Shown: positions 1-11,029 of the stretch, piece by piece
Layout: the number at the start of each line of letters is the position of its first letter
Numbering within the stretch: position 1 is the stretch's first letter
From: Allolobophora icterica
Taxonomy: Eukaryota > Annelida > Clitellata > Crassiclitellata > Lumbricidae
Reading direction: 5' to 3'
DNA: 64,000 nt
NCBI GenBank assembly: GCA_963556255.1
Contig: OY744605.1
Span: 9,541,873 to 9,605,872, forward strand
Made by a program: the position numbers and the translations under genes
The notes under the pieces: model-generated
Database searches by the model: none
The model's input: the letters and a program-made list of their open reading frames with translations, nothing else
What the model was told of the DNA's origin: nothing

Positions 1-286
1 CTTGAATATGCATAAAATTCAGCCTATCACAGCTGTTCATGCATATTCATTAACTTTGTGGGACATTCAGCTCAGCATTGTGGGCAAGCTTAAAATACTT
101 ATCGAAAACATTGTCGCATCAAATCGAAAATACATTATTCTGATAGGGTTGTTGAAAATTATTTGTATTTCATAACTGTAGGTTCTGTATAGTGTTTTAT
201 TGCAACCTGTACTGATACTTTTTTCCGAATAAATAAATAATAATACATGTGAAAATAAATTAATAAATAATAAAATATTGTTTACG

Positions 287-595
287 CTTTCCATTTTTCG
301 GTCCGTAGTGTTAGAATTGTAAAATCTTTGGTCAGAGAGTGGTGGATTAGAATTCAGAATAGGAATTGTGTGGCTTTCCATGTTTTCGGCCCGTAGTGTT
401 ATGTAGAATGTAGAATTGTAAAATCTTTGGTCAGAGAGTGGTGGATTAAAATTCAGCATAGGAATTGTGTGGCTTTCCATGTTTTCGGTCCGTAGTGTTA
501 TGTAGAATGTAGAATTGTAAAATCTTTGGTCAGAGAGTGGTGGATTAGAATTCAGCACAAGAATTGTGTGGCTTTCCATGTTTTCGGTCCGTAGT
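287..595. repeat. 99-bp minisatellite, left block
   Basis: The same sentence recurs about every 99 bases, anchored by tggctttccatgttttcgg at 371, 470 and 569, with an earlier partial copy near 290. It encodes an open frame on the minus strand (67-579) that is only a by-product of a unit length divisible by three. The array resumes at 1142 after a transposon insertion. Confidence 0.85.
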
Positions 596-1141
596 CAGTG
601 ATGGGCACTAAACTATTTTTTTAAGTTAAACTAAAACTATTTTCCAACCAAAAAAAACTTTAACTAAAGTTGGCAACTGATTTTGGAAATTAGTTAACTA
701 AACTTTAAAAAAGTAGTTAAACTTTTTCCAACTTTTTTTCAACTTTTTATGACAAACATTTTCACAATAAAAGACGTTAAGTGAACTGTAATAATGCAAA
801 GCGTCAATGACAATTTAACCTTCAAACTATGCAATGTGTACTGTTTTGTCATACAGTTACATGTGTACTGTAAGTAGTGTATGAATTTAAAAACACAGGC
901 TGCTAATGCTAAAACCATGCAGTGTTAACATGTTTTTTTGCTGACAGTATTCAATGTTCACTGTGGAAAAACAGTTGCATATTGCTGATTTTTTTAGTTA
1001 AACTATTTTAGTTAGCAACTAAAATTTTTTTAGGTTTTAACTAAACTTTTAACTTTTTTTTAGTTAAACTTCTTCCTTAACTAAATTTTTTTAGTTAAAC
1101 TAAAAGTTAGCAACTTTTTAGTTAACTATTGCCCATCACTG
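596..1141. mobile_element. hAT-type MITE inserted in the minisatellite
   Basis: The termini are inverted (cagtgatgggca at the left, tgcccatcactg at the right) and are flanked by TCCGTAGT and TCCGTTGT, an 8-bp target duplication with one mismatch. The interior is very AT-rich, built of variants of agttaaactaaa, and has no coding capacity. The CAGTG-type ends and 8-bp duplication are typical of the hAT superfamily. Confidence 0.85.
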
Positions 1142-1400
1142 TCCGTTGTGTTATGTAGAATTGTTAAATCTTTGGTCCGAGAGTGGTGGATTAGAATTCA
1201 GCAAGGAAATTTTGTGGCTTTCCATGTTTTCGGTCCGTAGCGTTATGTAGAGTTGCTAAACCTTTGATCAGAGAGTGGTGGATTAAAATTCAGCATAGGA
1301 ATTGTATGGCTTTTCATGGTTTGGTCCGTAGTGTTAGAATTGTTAAATTTTTGGCCAGAGAATTGGGGATTAGAATTGTGCAAGGGAATTATGCTGTTAT
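1142..1400. repeat. 99-bp minisatellite, right block
   Basis: This continues the array of 287-595. Copies of the cggtccgtag and tggtggattagaattcag segments start near 1142, 1228 and 1322 and are more diverged than those on the left. Confidence 0.75.
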
Positions 1401-1599
1401 ATCAGTAGGTCTTAAACAAAATTGACTTTCTGGATATATGAAATTGGTCTGAGTTAATTTCACACACAAGGCCTGCTGAGAGGGAACATAAATTATTGTG
1501 TTTAATCAAATTTTGTTTATAGTATAATTTGCATAACATTTATAACAGGTGTTTTAAGTGGTTCAGAAGACGTGTGGTCTGTTTTAGAACTACTGCAAA

Positions 1600-3200
1600 T
1601 TAATCTGGAATGCTGAATAGCCCAATTTACCTAGCTTCTTAAAAGCTGTGATATTGTCCACTGAGACAGTACCATCATCCACCATACCACAGGTCTACAA
1701 CTCTTGCACGCACTGAAGAATATCTGCCCTAATGTTCCTTTTGGCCTCTTTAACAATTTATACCTGTGTCCCCAAGTTGCCTTGTTTGCCTTGTGCTAAT
1801 TCAAAGAACCTCTGCACTGCAGTGCTTCCTTTCCATTGATAATCTTATATGCTTCGATTAGATCTCTGCTCCTCCTTCTCTCCAATGTTGTCAATCCACA
1901 TCTTTTCACCATTTCTTCATAGCTCAAATCCTTGTAGCCCCAAATCATTTTTGTAGCTCTTATTTGCTCTTTCTCCAGTTTTCCATGTCCTGTTTCAGGT
2001 ATGGATTCCATACCTGGATGCAGTATTGTAACTGTGGCCTAACCTCATTCTTGTATCCTTGTCTCTGGTGTTTATGTTGAGTTAGCCTTTTTGATGCCTC
2101 AGCACATTGCCTTGAAAGTTTTGCACTCTTGTGCATAGTCACACCCAAGTACCTTTCTTCATCATTCACTTTCAACACCTTACCCCCGTTTCATATGAAA
2201 CATGTTGTTTCTCTTCCCCATATGCATAACTGAGCACTTTTCCAAATTAAAGAGCATTTGCCAGTCTTATGACCATCTGAACATTCTTCTTAGATCTTCC
2301 AGCAGTATCTTCACTTGTTCTTCGTCATCCACTGTTGTATACAGTTTAGTATCATCTGCAAAACTTAGAATTGTTTTTCAATAAAATCCCATCATCCATG
2401 GCATTAATAAAAACTACGAACAGCAGTGGCATGGTATAGTATCTGTGAATTATAAAGCACCTCTCACAGTGCGAACCATTCAGAGGCACTGTCAGCATTA
2501 CAGAAAAGACTTTAAACTATGAACAAGAGAGAGAGAACCTAACAAGTAGAGTCCCACACACTACCAAGGGAAGGGAGTTCCATAGACCTCAAAGAAGTCC
2601 AACAGAATTGTCAAACACGAATGGCCTCTGGTAAATCCATGTTCACTGCCATTTATAATATCATGCGCATTCAAATGCTCCACTATATTATCCTTAATAA
2701 TTCTTTCCATGACCTTGCACACCACACTGGTTAAACTGACTGGTCTGTATACTTTACCTGTATCACTTCTATTTCCCTTTTTAAACAACATTTGGCACTA
2801 TGAATGCATCCTTCCATGTCATGATTAATTTCCATCTGACAACCTGATGATCACTAGTACTAAACTGTTCCCCCACACTCACATTCTAAACCATATATTC
2901 ATCTGCTGTTAGAACCAAGTTCAAAATGTTGTTTCCTCTGGTTGGCTCTGCATAAAGATGGCACTAACAAAATCTATGAGAATCTTATGTTTTTCTCTCC
3001 GCTTCTAAGTTTCCCAATCAATATGATAGTTGAAGTCTCCCGTATTCAAGGACGTTTCCTTATTGGCCATGTCTAGTAGTTTGCATAATCCTTGGTCAAC
3101 TTCTTCAGTGGTATCAGGTACCCTATAGCAACCTCCCACAAGCATCATAGATTTGTTGAATTGAATTTCACACCAGACACTTTCTATTACTTTACAATTA
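1600..3200 (-). pseudogene. Decayed CR1/L2-type LINE, 3' half
   Basis: Minus-strand open fragments carry non-LTR retrotransposon signatures. An endonuclease piece reads GDFNYHIDW near 3030. A reverse-transcriptase block at 2561-2791 has a KGNRSD..YRPVSLTSV.CKVMERI pattern. C-terminal blocks at 1796-2178 have YLGVTMHKS and IRATKMI. Stops and frame changes separate them, so the copy is dead. About 170 bases near 2400-2560 do not fit the LINE and may be a separate insertion. A second copy of the 3' end lies at about 20985-21170. Confidence 0.8.
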
Positions 3201-4390
3201 CATTATTCAAGTGTTAATTACATCCACCTGTACATTTGTGAAAATGGCTATGTCTTGTGCATTACACAATGTCACTACAGAAATTTTAAAATAATAAGAA
3301 ATCTTACTGAATTTCCACATGCCTTCCACAAGGACCTCCAGTAAACGTATTCATTTAAGCACTCTGGCTTGTTAACGTTTCCCTGAACAATCTGGTTTTC
3401 CCACTAGAGCTGATTCTTCTGGTACAGGGTTTAGTACATGTAGTACAACTTGGGACACAAAGTTCAAAAGCGTTTACCTTCGTTAACAGTATGTGTTAAC
3501 ATGCATCATGCAGTATCATTCACATCCCTCAGCTTCTTGTAAATCGCACTCAATTGTTTAAGTGATCTGCCTCCTTGTTTTCACAAACAAACCAAAATTT
3601 ATGCTAGACTAGGCTACTTATTTTAACACTATCATAACATACTGCATTTAAAAATAATACATTCTGAGAGGTTTAATACAGGGTTATATAAATGCGCATT
3701 CACATGTTTACATAGAGGTACTGGTGTACTGGAAACCTTTTGAAATACAGCTTCCTATAAAAGATGCTTATGCTATAAAAGAGTTTTCCAACCTCCAGTT
3801 ACCACAAACAAAACATCCCGTATCTGGTTTTCATCATACAGTAACTGCACTGTCCTAGAGTAAACAGAAACTTGGATTAGTATGTAACCTTTTCCTTACT
3901 CCCTCACTAATTAATAAGATGCAGGCAATAAAATTAACATTAACAGAAGCACAGGTGTCCAACAGACAAACAGACACAAATTCTGAGAGAGCATCAACAA
4001 AGTCCACAAAATCAACTGTACTTTCCTGTGAAAACATTACACCAGGAAGTAATTGCATTTTGAAAAACCTCACATAACATTGTTGGCAAGTCATTATTTT
4101 TAAACCTGTCATTTCTATTGTTTCATGGTTAGAACTAATTCTTCAACTGTATGGATCTTTTATCTGAATTATTCATAGAAATTGTTCTGCGTCTGTACTC
4201 GTTGGAATTCTTCAGTTTTCTTGTGCTTGGATTCTTCAGTTTTCTTGTACTCATATGCACCATAATTTGTATTAAGACATGTTCCACAAGAAATATGTTC
4301 CAGCATCAGGATGTGTTCATCTTGAGGACATACAGCATCGCTTAGACGAATACAACCAGCCCACAGCTGATGGAACAGAACAGATATTTG
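3201..4390. other. AT-rich intergenic sequence, nothing recognised
   Basis: I see no gene, terminal repeat or convincing coding signal here. The short open frames lack any family resemblance. Confidence 0.5.
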
Positions 4391-4399
4391 CAGGGATGT

Positions 4400-4990
4400 T
4401 AATTGACAGAGATTGTTGCAATATGTACTCCATTAATTAAACGCATCCATCGTTTAGTTAAGCACAGTGGTGAGCTGGTTTTCATGGATGCTGGTGGAAG
4501 CATGGACTGCCACAACTATAGATTGTTTCTTCTACTAATGCACTCCGTTGCTGGTGGTTTACCACTTTGGGTACTCATTGTCCCCAGCAAGAAGGCCTCG
4601 GCAATCAAGTTAGCAGCTCATGTTATGGATGCGGATTGAATGGCCCCATGGTTTTATGACTGACAACTCAAAGTCTGAGCAGATTGCAATGGCACAGGTG
4701 TAGCCTAATGCAATTCTGCTACTTTGCATATTTCACGTTCCTCAAGCTTATCGGCGTCACGTGTGTGCGAATGAAAATGGTGTCCAGAAGGCTGATCGAC
4801 CATTTCTTTTCAGTATAGTGAAGGCAGTGGTATATGCATTGTTCAATTGAAGACTTGGATGAGTTGTTCAGCAAGGCAGTGAATGACAAAACAGTGAAGA
4901 CATCTCCAAAAGTGAAGAAATAGCTTCAGGCATTATACGAGCACAGCACACAGTGGGCTTTCATTCAGATATGCTGATCAAGTGTAAATC
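4400..4990 (+). pseudogene. Decayed transposase-like gene fragment
   Basis: The plus strand encodes an open block (4403-4639) with the pattern GELVFMDAGGSMD..N.R.FLLL.HS.AGGLPL. I associate this with MULE-like transposases and SWIM-type proteins found in repeat-rich invertebrate genomes. After the stop at 4637 the reading continues in pieces (MAPWFYD, then a frame shift) to about 4990, so the copy is broken. I saw no terminal repeats. The family assignment is from general resemblance only. Confidence 0.45.
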
Positions 4991-5338
4991 TTTAGACCTA
5001 GAAATGCAAGCATGAAATTGAGTATTCCAATAATAACACTAATAAAAATATATAAATCTTTATTCATGAATCATGGTAGCAAATACAAATAAAAAACTGT
5101 TGAAACAGATGTCATATTCATATCATTAATATGATAAACAAAACTCAACATAATGAAATGCTGAGTTCTTAGGTGTCGAAACACACAACAGTCTAGTTTC
5201 TTCCATAGTGTGTGCGTGTAAATTTGAGGTCTGAGTGAACAAATAGCTCTAATTAAAAAACATCTGAGGAGCTTAGTGAGTGCAATGAAAACGTAAAAGG
5301 CAAATATCCCCATTAACCCTAGATTATTATTTATTTAT

Positions 5339-5845
5339 TTAGCTTTTGCAGTTTGCGCATAGCCACTGAACAGCAGCCTCATCGGCCTCATGTAGGGCGG
5401 GCATCCCGCCCGGAAAACGCGTTGTTACACAGTCATTTACGATGTGCGCCATTGTCTGAATTTCCCCACAGCTACAAAGGGGGTCGATGGCCTGACCCCA
5501 ACGTACCATATTGGCAGCACAACGACCTTGACCTGTTCTGAAGCGGTTCAGTGTGACCCACTGACCCCGCGGGAGATCATTTCCCGGAGGCCATACAGAC
5601 GGCACGGCCACGAGCGAGCGGTTGACAACTTCAGCTGCCAGCCACTCGGCACACCAGGCCGTATTAGCTGTAAAGTCCTCATCAGGTTGATTCCACCATA
5701 TAGGTCGGCGTGAAGGGAGCCGTAATTTTGGATGGCACGTAATGTCTGTATGCAGCGGAAGATTCTTGTTTGCCTGGACCTTCCGTAGCATCTTCGCTGT
5801 CGCCTCCATTCTTCTCAGGTGCGGAGGAGGAATGTTGCTCAACAC
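5339..5845 (-). pseudogene. LINE ORF2 C-terminal zinc-knuckle fragment
   Basis: A 168-residue open frame ends in C-x-CGEIQTMAHIVNDC (near residues 125-140), the cysteine/histidine knuckle seen at the C-terminus of many non-LTR retrotransposon reverse transcriptases. It is preceded by the usual RTGQGRCAANMVRWG segment. The upstream reverse-transcriptase core is absent, so this is a 5'-truncated copy. The sequence ttatttatttattt just outside the stop may be its simple-repeat tail. Confidence 0.75.
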
Positions 5846-5977
5846 TGGCAGCCAGATATAAACATTAAACTGTTAACTCATATCAACTATAGGACATGAT
5901 TTCACTGTCATGCATTTAACAAAATCTGCTACTTCAAAACGCACTGTAACCACCTCTATATAAGTTATTAATTTGAC

Positions 5978-6394
5978 CAGCGACAGTTCTAGAATTTTTG
6001 AACTGGGGGGGTTAAAAATTGCTTTAGCCCCTCTCGTTGAAAAGTTCATCTTTTAACTTATAAGCTTCTCTTTTTTTACTTCTCACAATGAATTTATCCA
6101 TTTATATTAATTTATGTATGTGCAATGCTTGTGCATGCTCCAAACGGATTCTAGTCCACACTGTTCTCTATATATATATATACAATCATACCCGTATGCA
6201 TATACAGCATACACTATGGTACACAGAAGCTGTAACCAGGCTTTGTTACCAACAAACATTGTAGGCAATGTATTGTATGGCTAAATTAAACGTTAAACTT
6301 GAGGTTAAAATGTGTATGGGGGCTAAGAAAAACTGAAGGGCTAACTTTCCAGCTAGGGGGCTACAGCCCTTAGTCCCCTCTAAAACCGCCACTG
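5978..6394. mobile_element. hAT-type MITE
   Basis: The left end cagcgacagttctaga and the right end tctaaaaccgccactg are imperfect inverted repeats. They enclose a G-run (gggggggtt) and a matching C-run near the other end. The flanks aatttgac and tattcgac agree at six of eight positions, as an aged 8-bp duplication would. It is non-coding. Confidence 0.6.
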
Positions 6395-6424
6395 TATTCG
6401 ACTTAGAGTACAAGAGATGCAGTT

Positions 6425-6890
6425 TTTTTTATCAATGAAGTAAATTGAAGCATTTTCTGTAGGGTTCTACGTGTCATAGATTTATATCAATACTCAATAA
6501 TTTTTCCAAAATTTAAGGGAGTTAACGTAATGTTCAACTATCAAATCAATAGCCTACCAATAGTCATAATGCATATTTCATATAATATTATGGGTCTGTA
6601 AATTGAAGCATTTTCTGTAGGGTTCTACGTATTATAGATTTATATCAATACTCAATAATTTTTCCAAAATTTTACGGAGTTATCGTAATGTTCAACTATG
6701 AAATCAATAGCCTACCAATGGTCATAATGTTTATTTCATAATATAATTTATTATGGGTCTGTAAATTGAAGTATTGTCTGTAGGGGTTCTACGTGTTATA
6801 GATTTTATATCAATAGGGCCTACTAAATAATTTCCAATATTGTAGAGTGTTAGCGTAATGTTTAACTGTGAAATCACGCCGAGTAAAGTT
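6425..6890. repeat. Three tandem copies of a unit of about 170 bp
   Basis: The segment aaattgaagcattttctgtag begins copies at about 6438 and 6599, and a diverged copy begins at about 6765. Each runs through ggttctacgtgt, caatactcaataatttt and taatgttcaacta to tattatgggtctg. The copies have diverged and none is coding. Confidence 0.8.
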
Positions 6891-7329
6891 TATTTATTAT
6901 AGTTTATCTCATGGTTGGATCGCTTTGCAAATCGATATCGCAAACTGTAAATAATCACGGCCGCCATTTTCCCTGCTAAGGTCTTATGCATATTAATGAG
7001 TACTGCGCCTGATATGGCTGGCGTCACGTGACCTGTTTTATTGGCCCTGATAGGCTGAACATATGCATATTCAAGCTCATTTGCGACTGAAGTTTATGAA
7101 TATTAATGAAATCCTCCTACAACGGTGGGAAAAGGAAACACGCGGACCGCAAGGGTCCCGTGTGTAAACCGGGGACAAAAACCGCGAGAATCTCGTACCG
7201 TCAAACCGGATGAATCCCGCAAGGGACCCGTGCGGGTGTGTTTGCTGGGAACCTGATAACGGCAGATGATAAGGACAGGCCAATTCGCGCGCCAGGGACT
7301 GTATGCCCTAATTAACCATAATTAACCAT
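6891..7329. other. Intergenic sequence without a recognised gene
   Basis: Repeated atgcatattaatga/tatgaatattaatga words and a paired aagggtcccgtg / aagggacccgtg motif near 7150 and 7220 suggest a decayed repeat, but I could not define its ends. Confidence 0.35.
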
Positions 7330-7545
7330 AGGTCTCATAACCTACTAAAAGACGTCATTGAGGGAAGAATGGAAGGGAAGAAGGCGCGAGGAAGACAGAG
7401 AACAATGCTACTGGACTGGATGATGACAGAAGAGGGATACAGTGGACTGAAAAGGGAGGCACAGAATCGAGAAAGATGGCGTCACTGGTCATACGAACCT
7501 GCCCAAGGGCAGAGAACATAAAGAAGAAGAAGAACCATAGGCGCA
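7330..7545 (+). pseudogene. LINE 3' end (reverse transcriptase C-terminus and tail)
   Basis: The plus strand reads [17 protein letters not shown] and then [16 protein letters not shown] before a stop. This is the conserved C-terminal ending of CR1/L2/Jockey-type reverse transcriptases. It is followed by an aagaagaagaag tail of the sort these elements use as a 3' end. Only the last 60 or so codons survive. Confidence 0.7.
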
Positions 7546-8559
7546 TAAGAAATGAATTTAGATAAGAAATCTACTTCATTGCTCAGTAGGGTGGTCCACA
7601 AAAATAAATTTCAAGCTAGAAGCCAGGACACCCTCTCAGTTTTTTAGACCTGTCAGTAGTATTATTGAGACAAAATTTCAGCTTCCTATTCCAACTAGAA
7701 GACGGTGCTCAATGACATATAAATATTACCATATAGGCCTAGTAGTATTTGCTGTAAATTTTGATGCCGTATAACTTGGTCAACATTTGTCATGGAGATC
7801 AGCTTGAAATAGTTTCTGCTGTGTTATCATACTTACTTACTTACTTACTTACTTACTGGTACTTGGAATAAAAAAGTGTACAGTTCTTGTTGAAGGTCAT
7901 GGTGCCCACTTCCTGTGTTTTTGGTGGACATGTTTTCAGAGGTGAATTTTTACATTACAATTGCCGCAGCGCCTGGCTGTGATCCTTCTGCCCTGCCACT
8001 TTGAACCATCCACAGAGTGCGTAAGAAAGCCAGGACACAGCATGCTGAAGCTGTAAGATCTGAATTTGTACTAGATTAGCCACACTGGTACTACACTGGG
8101 TTGGGAAAACTCTGCCTAAGATCTTTGGAGCAGGAAATGTCGACCGCCTGCCAGTGCTGGTTTCAGGTGGTGGTGGTGATAAGCTCCTCTTTGTGCCCAA
8201 ATTAGCCTTTGGGACAGGATACAATGAATTCATGGTCGTTCATATTCTTCTGAAGTTGTGAAAACTCACAGTTGACAAAGTTCAAGCCTTGAGTTTTGAT
8301 ACAATTCTGTCAACACTGGGTATTTCAACGGAGTGTGTTCTGCTGGAAGACAAATAGGCTGAGAGCTCCTGAAAAGGAATTGATTTTAGCCAAAGTATTC
8401 ACCTTGTGCTGCAGTCCATCTGTTCACCATAAATCCCAATCTTCAAGAGATTTAAATCTGCTGGGAAGGTGTGACACGTGTCAACTTCCGAGGACTGGAA
8501 GTCATATCCGGCACTGAAGCCCCCATGAAACAGCGTCAGTTTTCTCAAGGAGTTTGCTG

Positions 8560-9060
8560 AAAGAAAGTCCGATTCAGAGATCAGAGACAACTACCAAGAG
8601 CTCATTGAGCTGACAGTGGTTGTCTTTGGACGTCAGCCTTCAGTAATTCACTGGAGAGCCCCTGGGTCAATTGACCATGGACATTGGATGGTCAAGTTAC
8701 ATTATGCAATCAAAATCTTCCTTTTTCGCGATCAACCTGATGTATTCAAGAAGAAACTCAGATTAATTGATCTTTGAACTTTGGTGTCCTGTTTACGCAA
8801 AGGCATGGACAAAGGCCCCTTGCTGCTGAAGCTCCAGAACAAGATCTGTCACTTTGGATTGGTCTAGGACAATAATGAGTCTTTTGACTGTGAGATCAGC
8901 ATTGCTGCCAGGAAGGTCCTAGAAAACCACTTGTGGTACCTTTCAGATGCGGCTGTAAGTCTGGGACTGTTCTCAGACCAACTTCCTATAACAGATAAAA
9001 TGAAGATTGTCGACAGAATGACTGCAAAGCCTGATGAAAGGAGGTGAGAGCTGATGCTAC
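8560..9060 (+). pseudogene. Transposase remnant of the 7587-10096 element
   Basis: Several plus-strand pieces in different frames match a transposase-like family I know from invertebrate genomes. The pieces are HWRAPGSIDHGHWMVKLHYA near 8650-8710, PLAAEAPEQDLSLWIGL near 8815-8865, and LENHLWYLSDAAVSLGLF near 8920-8970. Stops and frame shifts between them show it is inactive. The family recognition is from memory of conserved wording and needs a profile search. Confidence 0.6.
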
Positions 9061-9135
9061 GGTACTAAAGGAAGGGATTTTGGGTGATTTTACAAACCAG
9101 TGAGCATTGACACTACTGTCATACCTGAAGATGAG

Positions 9136-9407
9136 CATGGGCGGCGATCCCGGGGGGGTCGAGGGGGACAAGACCCCCCACCTTTAAGAGTGGGGGGACA
9201 CGCCATACATCGGACCCCCCCCCAAATTTTGAAGAACTCCCAAAAAAAGGTCATCAACTTTTTCGTGCTCAGAGTAAAAAAGTGTTCGCGCTTGAGCGCG
9301 AAAATTTTTTTTACCTCTTTTTTTTACCAGATCAGTTCAAAACTCTTTTTTGACCATATCACTTCAAAAATGTCCCCCCCACCTGTCAAACAAGATCGCC
9401 GCCACTG
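9136..9407. mobile_element. Nested hAT MITE (272 bp)
   Basis: The ends are inverted (catgggcggcgatc at the left, gatcgccgccactg at the right) and are flanked by a perfect 8-bp duplication AAGATGAG at 9128-9135 and 9408-9415. The insertion splits the older element at 7587-10096. It is non-coding and G/C-run rich near the ends. Confidence 0.88.
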
Positions 9408-10179
9408 AAGATGAGTGATTCCTTTGTTACACTTCCACTAGAGAAATGGATCCAGAATGAGGATTACAAGCAAGGTAGAGAGATAATTCAGCAGTTGAGA
9501 GTGATGAATGACGCGGCAGAGAGGGTTTGAAGTTGTTCGATGAATTCTACCGATTCATCACCAATGATGAAGAAGAAAAGCAGTTTCTTCTCCAAGTGGT
9601 CAAGGCAAATAGGAAAGCTGTTCTCACTCTTGTTGAGTCTGCTGTTGATGCAGTGCTTGCAAGGCCTTGCAGTTTCTAGAGTCAAAAACGGTAACGGGTG
9701 TTGAAATTATAAAACAAGAACAATCGACATTCGATATTCATGGATTGGACGATGTTTTTGACATTTTTGGACATTTCCAATTCTTTAAACCTACTGAAAT
9801 TTTACAGTTCCATCTGGCTAACTGTTCTTGTGTCAAATATGTTGTCAAATTACAGTAATATTTTATCTATCTTGAAATAAAATTCATTTGTATGCTCGAC
9901 ACATTCATTTCTGCAATTAATGTCTATTTATCGGTATATGACAAAGTAACACAGTCCGTGAGCATCGTCTTCCAGTTGGAATAAGAAGCTGAAATTTTGT
10001 CTCAATAATACTATTGATAGGTCTAAAAAAACTGAGAGGGTGTCCTGGTTTCTAGCTTGAACTTTATTTTTTACCATGTATCTGTGAACCACGCTATTGC
10101 TCAGTGATAATTAGTTTCATAGTTTGTATGTTGTCTGTTATGTTTTCGGCGTAAATAAATCTCTTCAAAAGGTCTCATT

Positions 10180-10350
10180 TTACATTTGGAGGTGAAAGCC
10201 CCTAGAGGTGAAAGCCCCTAGTGGTGAAAGCCCCTAGAGGTGAAAGCCCCTAGAGGTGAATCGTCCGGAGGTGAAACGTCCGGAGGTGAAACGTCCGGAG
10301 GTGAATACCCCTAGAGGTGAATCGTCCGGAGGTGAAAGCCCTCTGAACCG
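10180..10350. repeat. 15-16-bp minisatellite
   Basis: The unit aggtgaaagcccctag recurs about ten times, with a second variant aggtgaaacgtccgg interleaved. The two variants share the gaggtgaa core and differ in the other half. Confidence 0.85.
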
Positions 10351-10496
10351 AAACTTTAACTAGGCGGTATAACTCATTTGAAGAGGACTATATTGTCAAT
10401 ATAATTATCTCTTGAAGAGTCTATGTGTTGATGATGACACGTGCAATATAAAGCTCTGTTTACAATTACAATTTAATAATTACAATCATCTAAAAA

Positions 10497-10907
10497 TTGC
10501 AATTACAGATTTACAAGATTATAAAGTGTGCTACACCGATTGATCCGGATTCGCAGCCTCAGGTCTCGACGTTCATAGGCAGCGACTCATCACGTGCCAC
10601 CCAATTTCGTCGACTTAGTTCCGGTGAATCGGTCCGGGTCATTCCGATGCCGACGAGGGTGAGACCATCGAGGGGTACGGCCAGTGGCGGAAGGGGTGAG
10701 CGGTCCTTTCAGATGCACCAGAGGGTGGACCTACCACGGACGCCGACCTCATCTCTCGGGGTCTACAGAAGGAACGGAGGCGATCAACCAACGAACACTG
10801 GCGAGGATCCGACTCTTCCGGTCAGGCTTCGATTGGATGAGGATCAGGATGGGGCTAGCAGCACTGGGTGGAAGTCACTGTCGTCCAACGAACAGACGAC
10901 GGTGTAG
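10497..10907 (+). CDS. Open frame of 136 codons, unrecognised, doubtful
   Basis: The frame is locally richer in G and C than its surroundings and rich in Ser, Arg, Pro and Gly. It has no motif I recognise. A possible splice acceptor (a pyrimidine-poor ttgcaattacag) sits at about 10508, so this could be an exon whose first residues are IYKIIKCATP. A second overlapping plus frame (10684-11022) is of similar quality. It could equally be part of an unrecognised repeat. Confidence 0.2.
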   Translation: MQLQIYKIIKCATPIDPDSQPQVSTFIGSDSSRATQFRRLSSGESVRVIPMPTRVRPSRGTASGGRGERSFQMHQRVDLPRTPTSSLGVYRRNGGDQPTNTGEDPTLPVRLRLDEDQDGASSTGWKSLSSNEQTTV

Positions 10908-11029
10908 TGTAATGTTCTACAGGATTAATTGTGTAGTGACCTTTCATCAGAGGGGCTCTGATGAGTCTGGTTTGAAGAGGTGCTGCAGTGTCAACTTGTC
11001 AAGCGATGAGTCTCTCTATTGATGATGGT

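Larger units (their letters stand above)
7587..10096 (+). mobile_element. hAT-like DNA transposon with decayed transposase
   Basis: Inverted repeats of about 130 bases start TAGGGTGGTCCAC on the left and end GTGAACCACGCTA on the right. Both are flanked by a perfect 8-bp duplication TTGCTCAG (7579-7586 and 10097-10104). Between them lies broken transposase-like coding sequence and one nested MITE. The 8-bp duplication and TAGGGTG-type ends fit the hAT superfamily. Confidence 0.85.

Noticed and set aside
67..579. 170-codon minus-strand frame with internal protein repeats
   Set aside because: The 99-bp minisatellite unit is divisible by three, which produces the frame. No other coding evidence.
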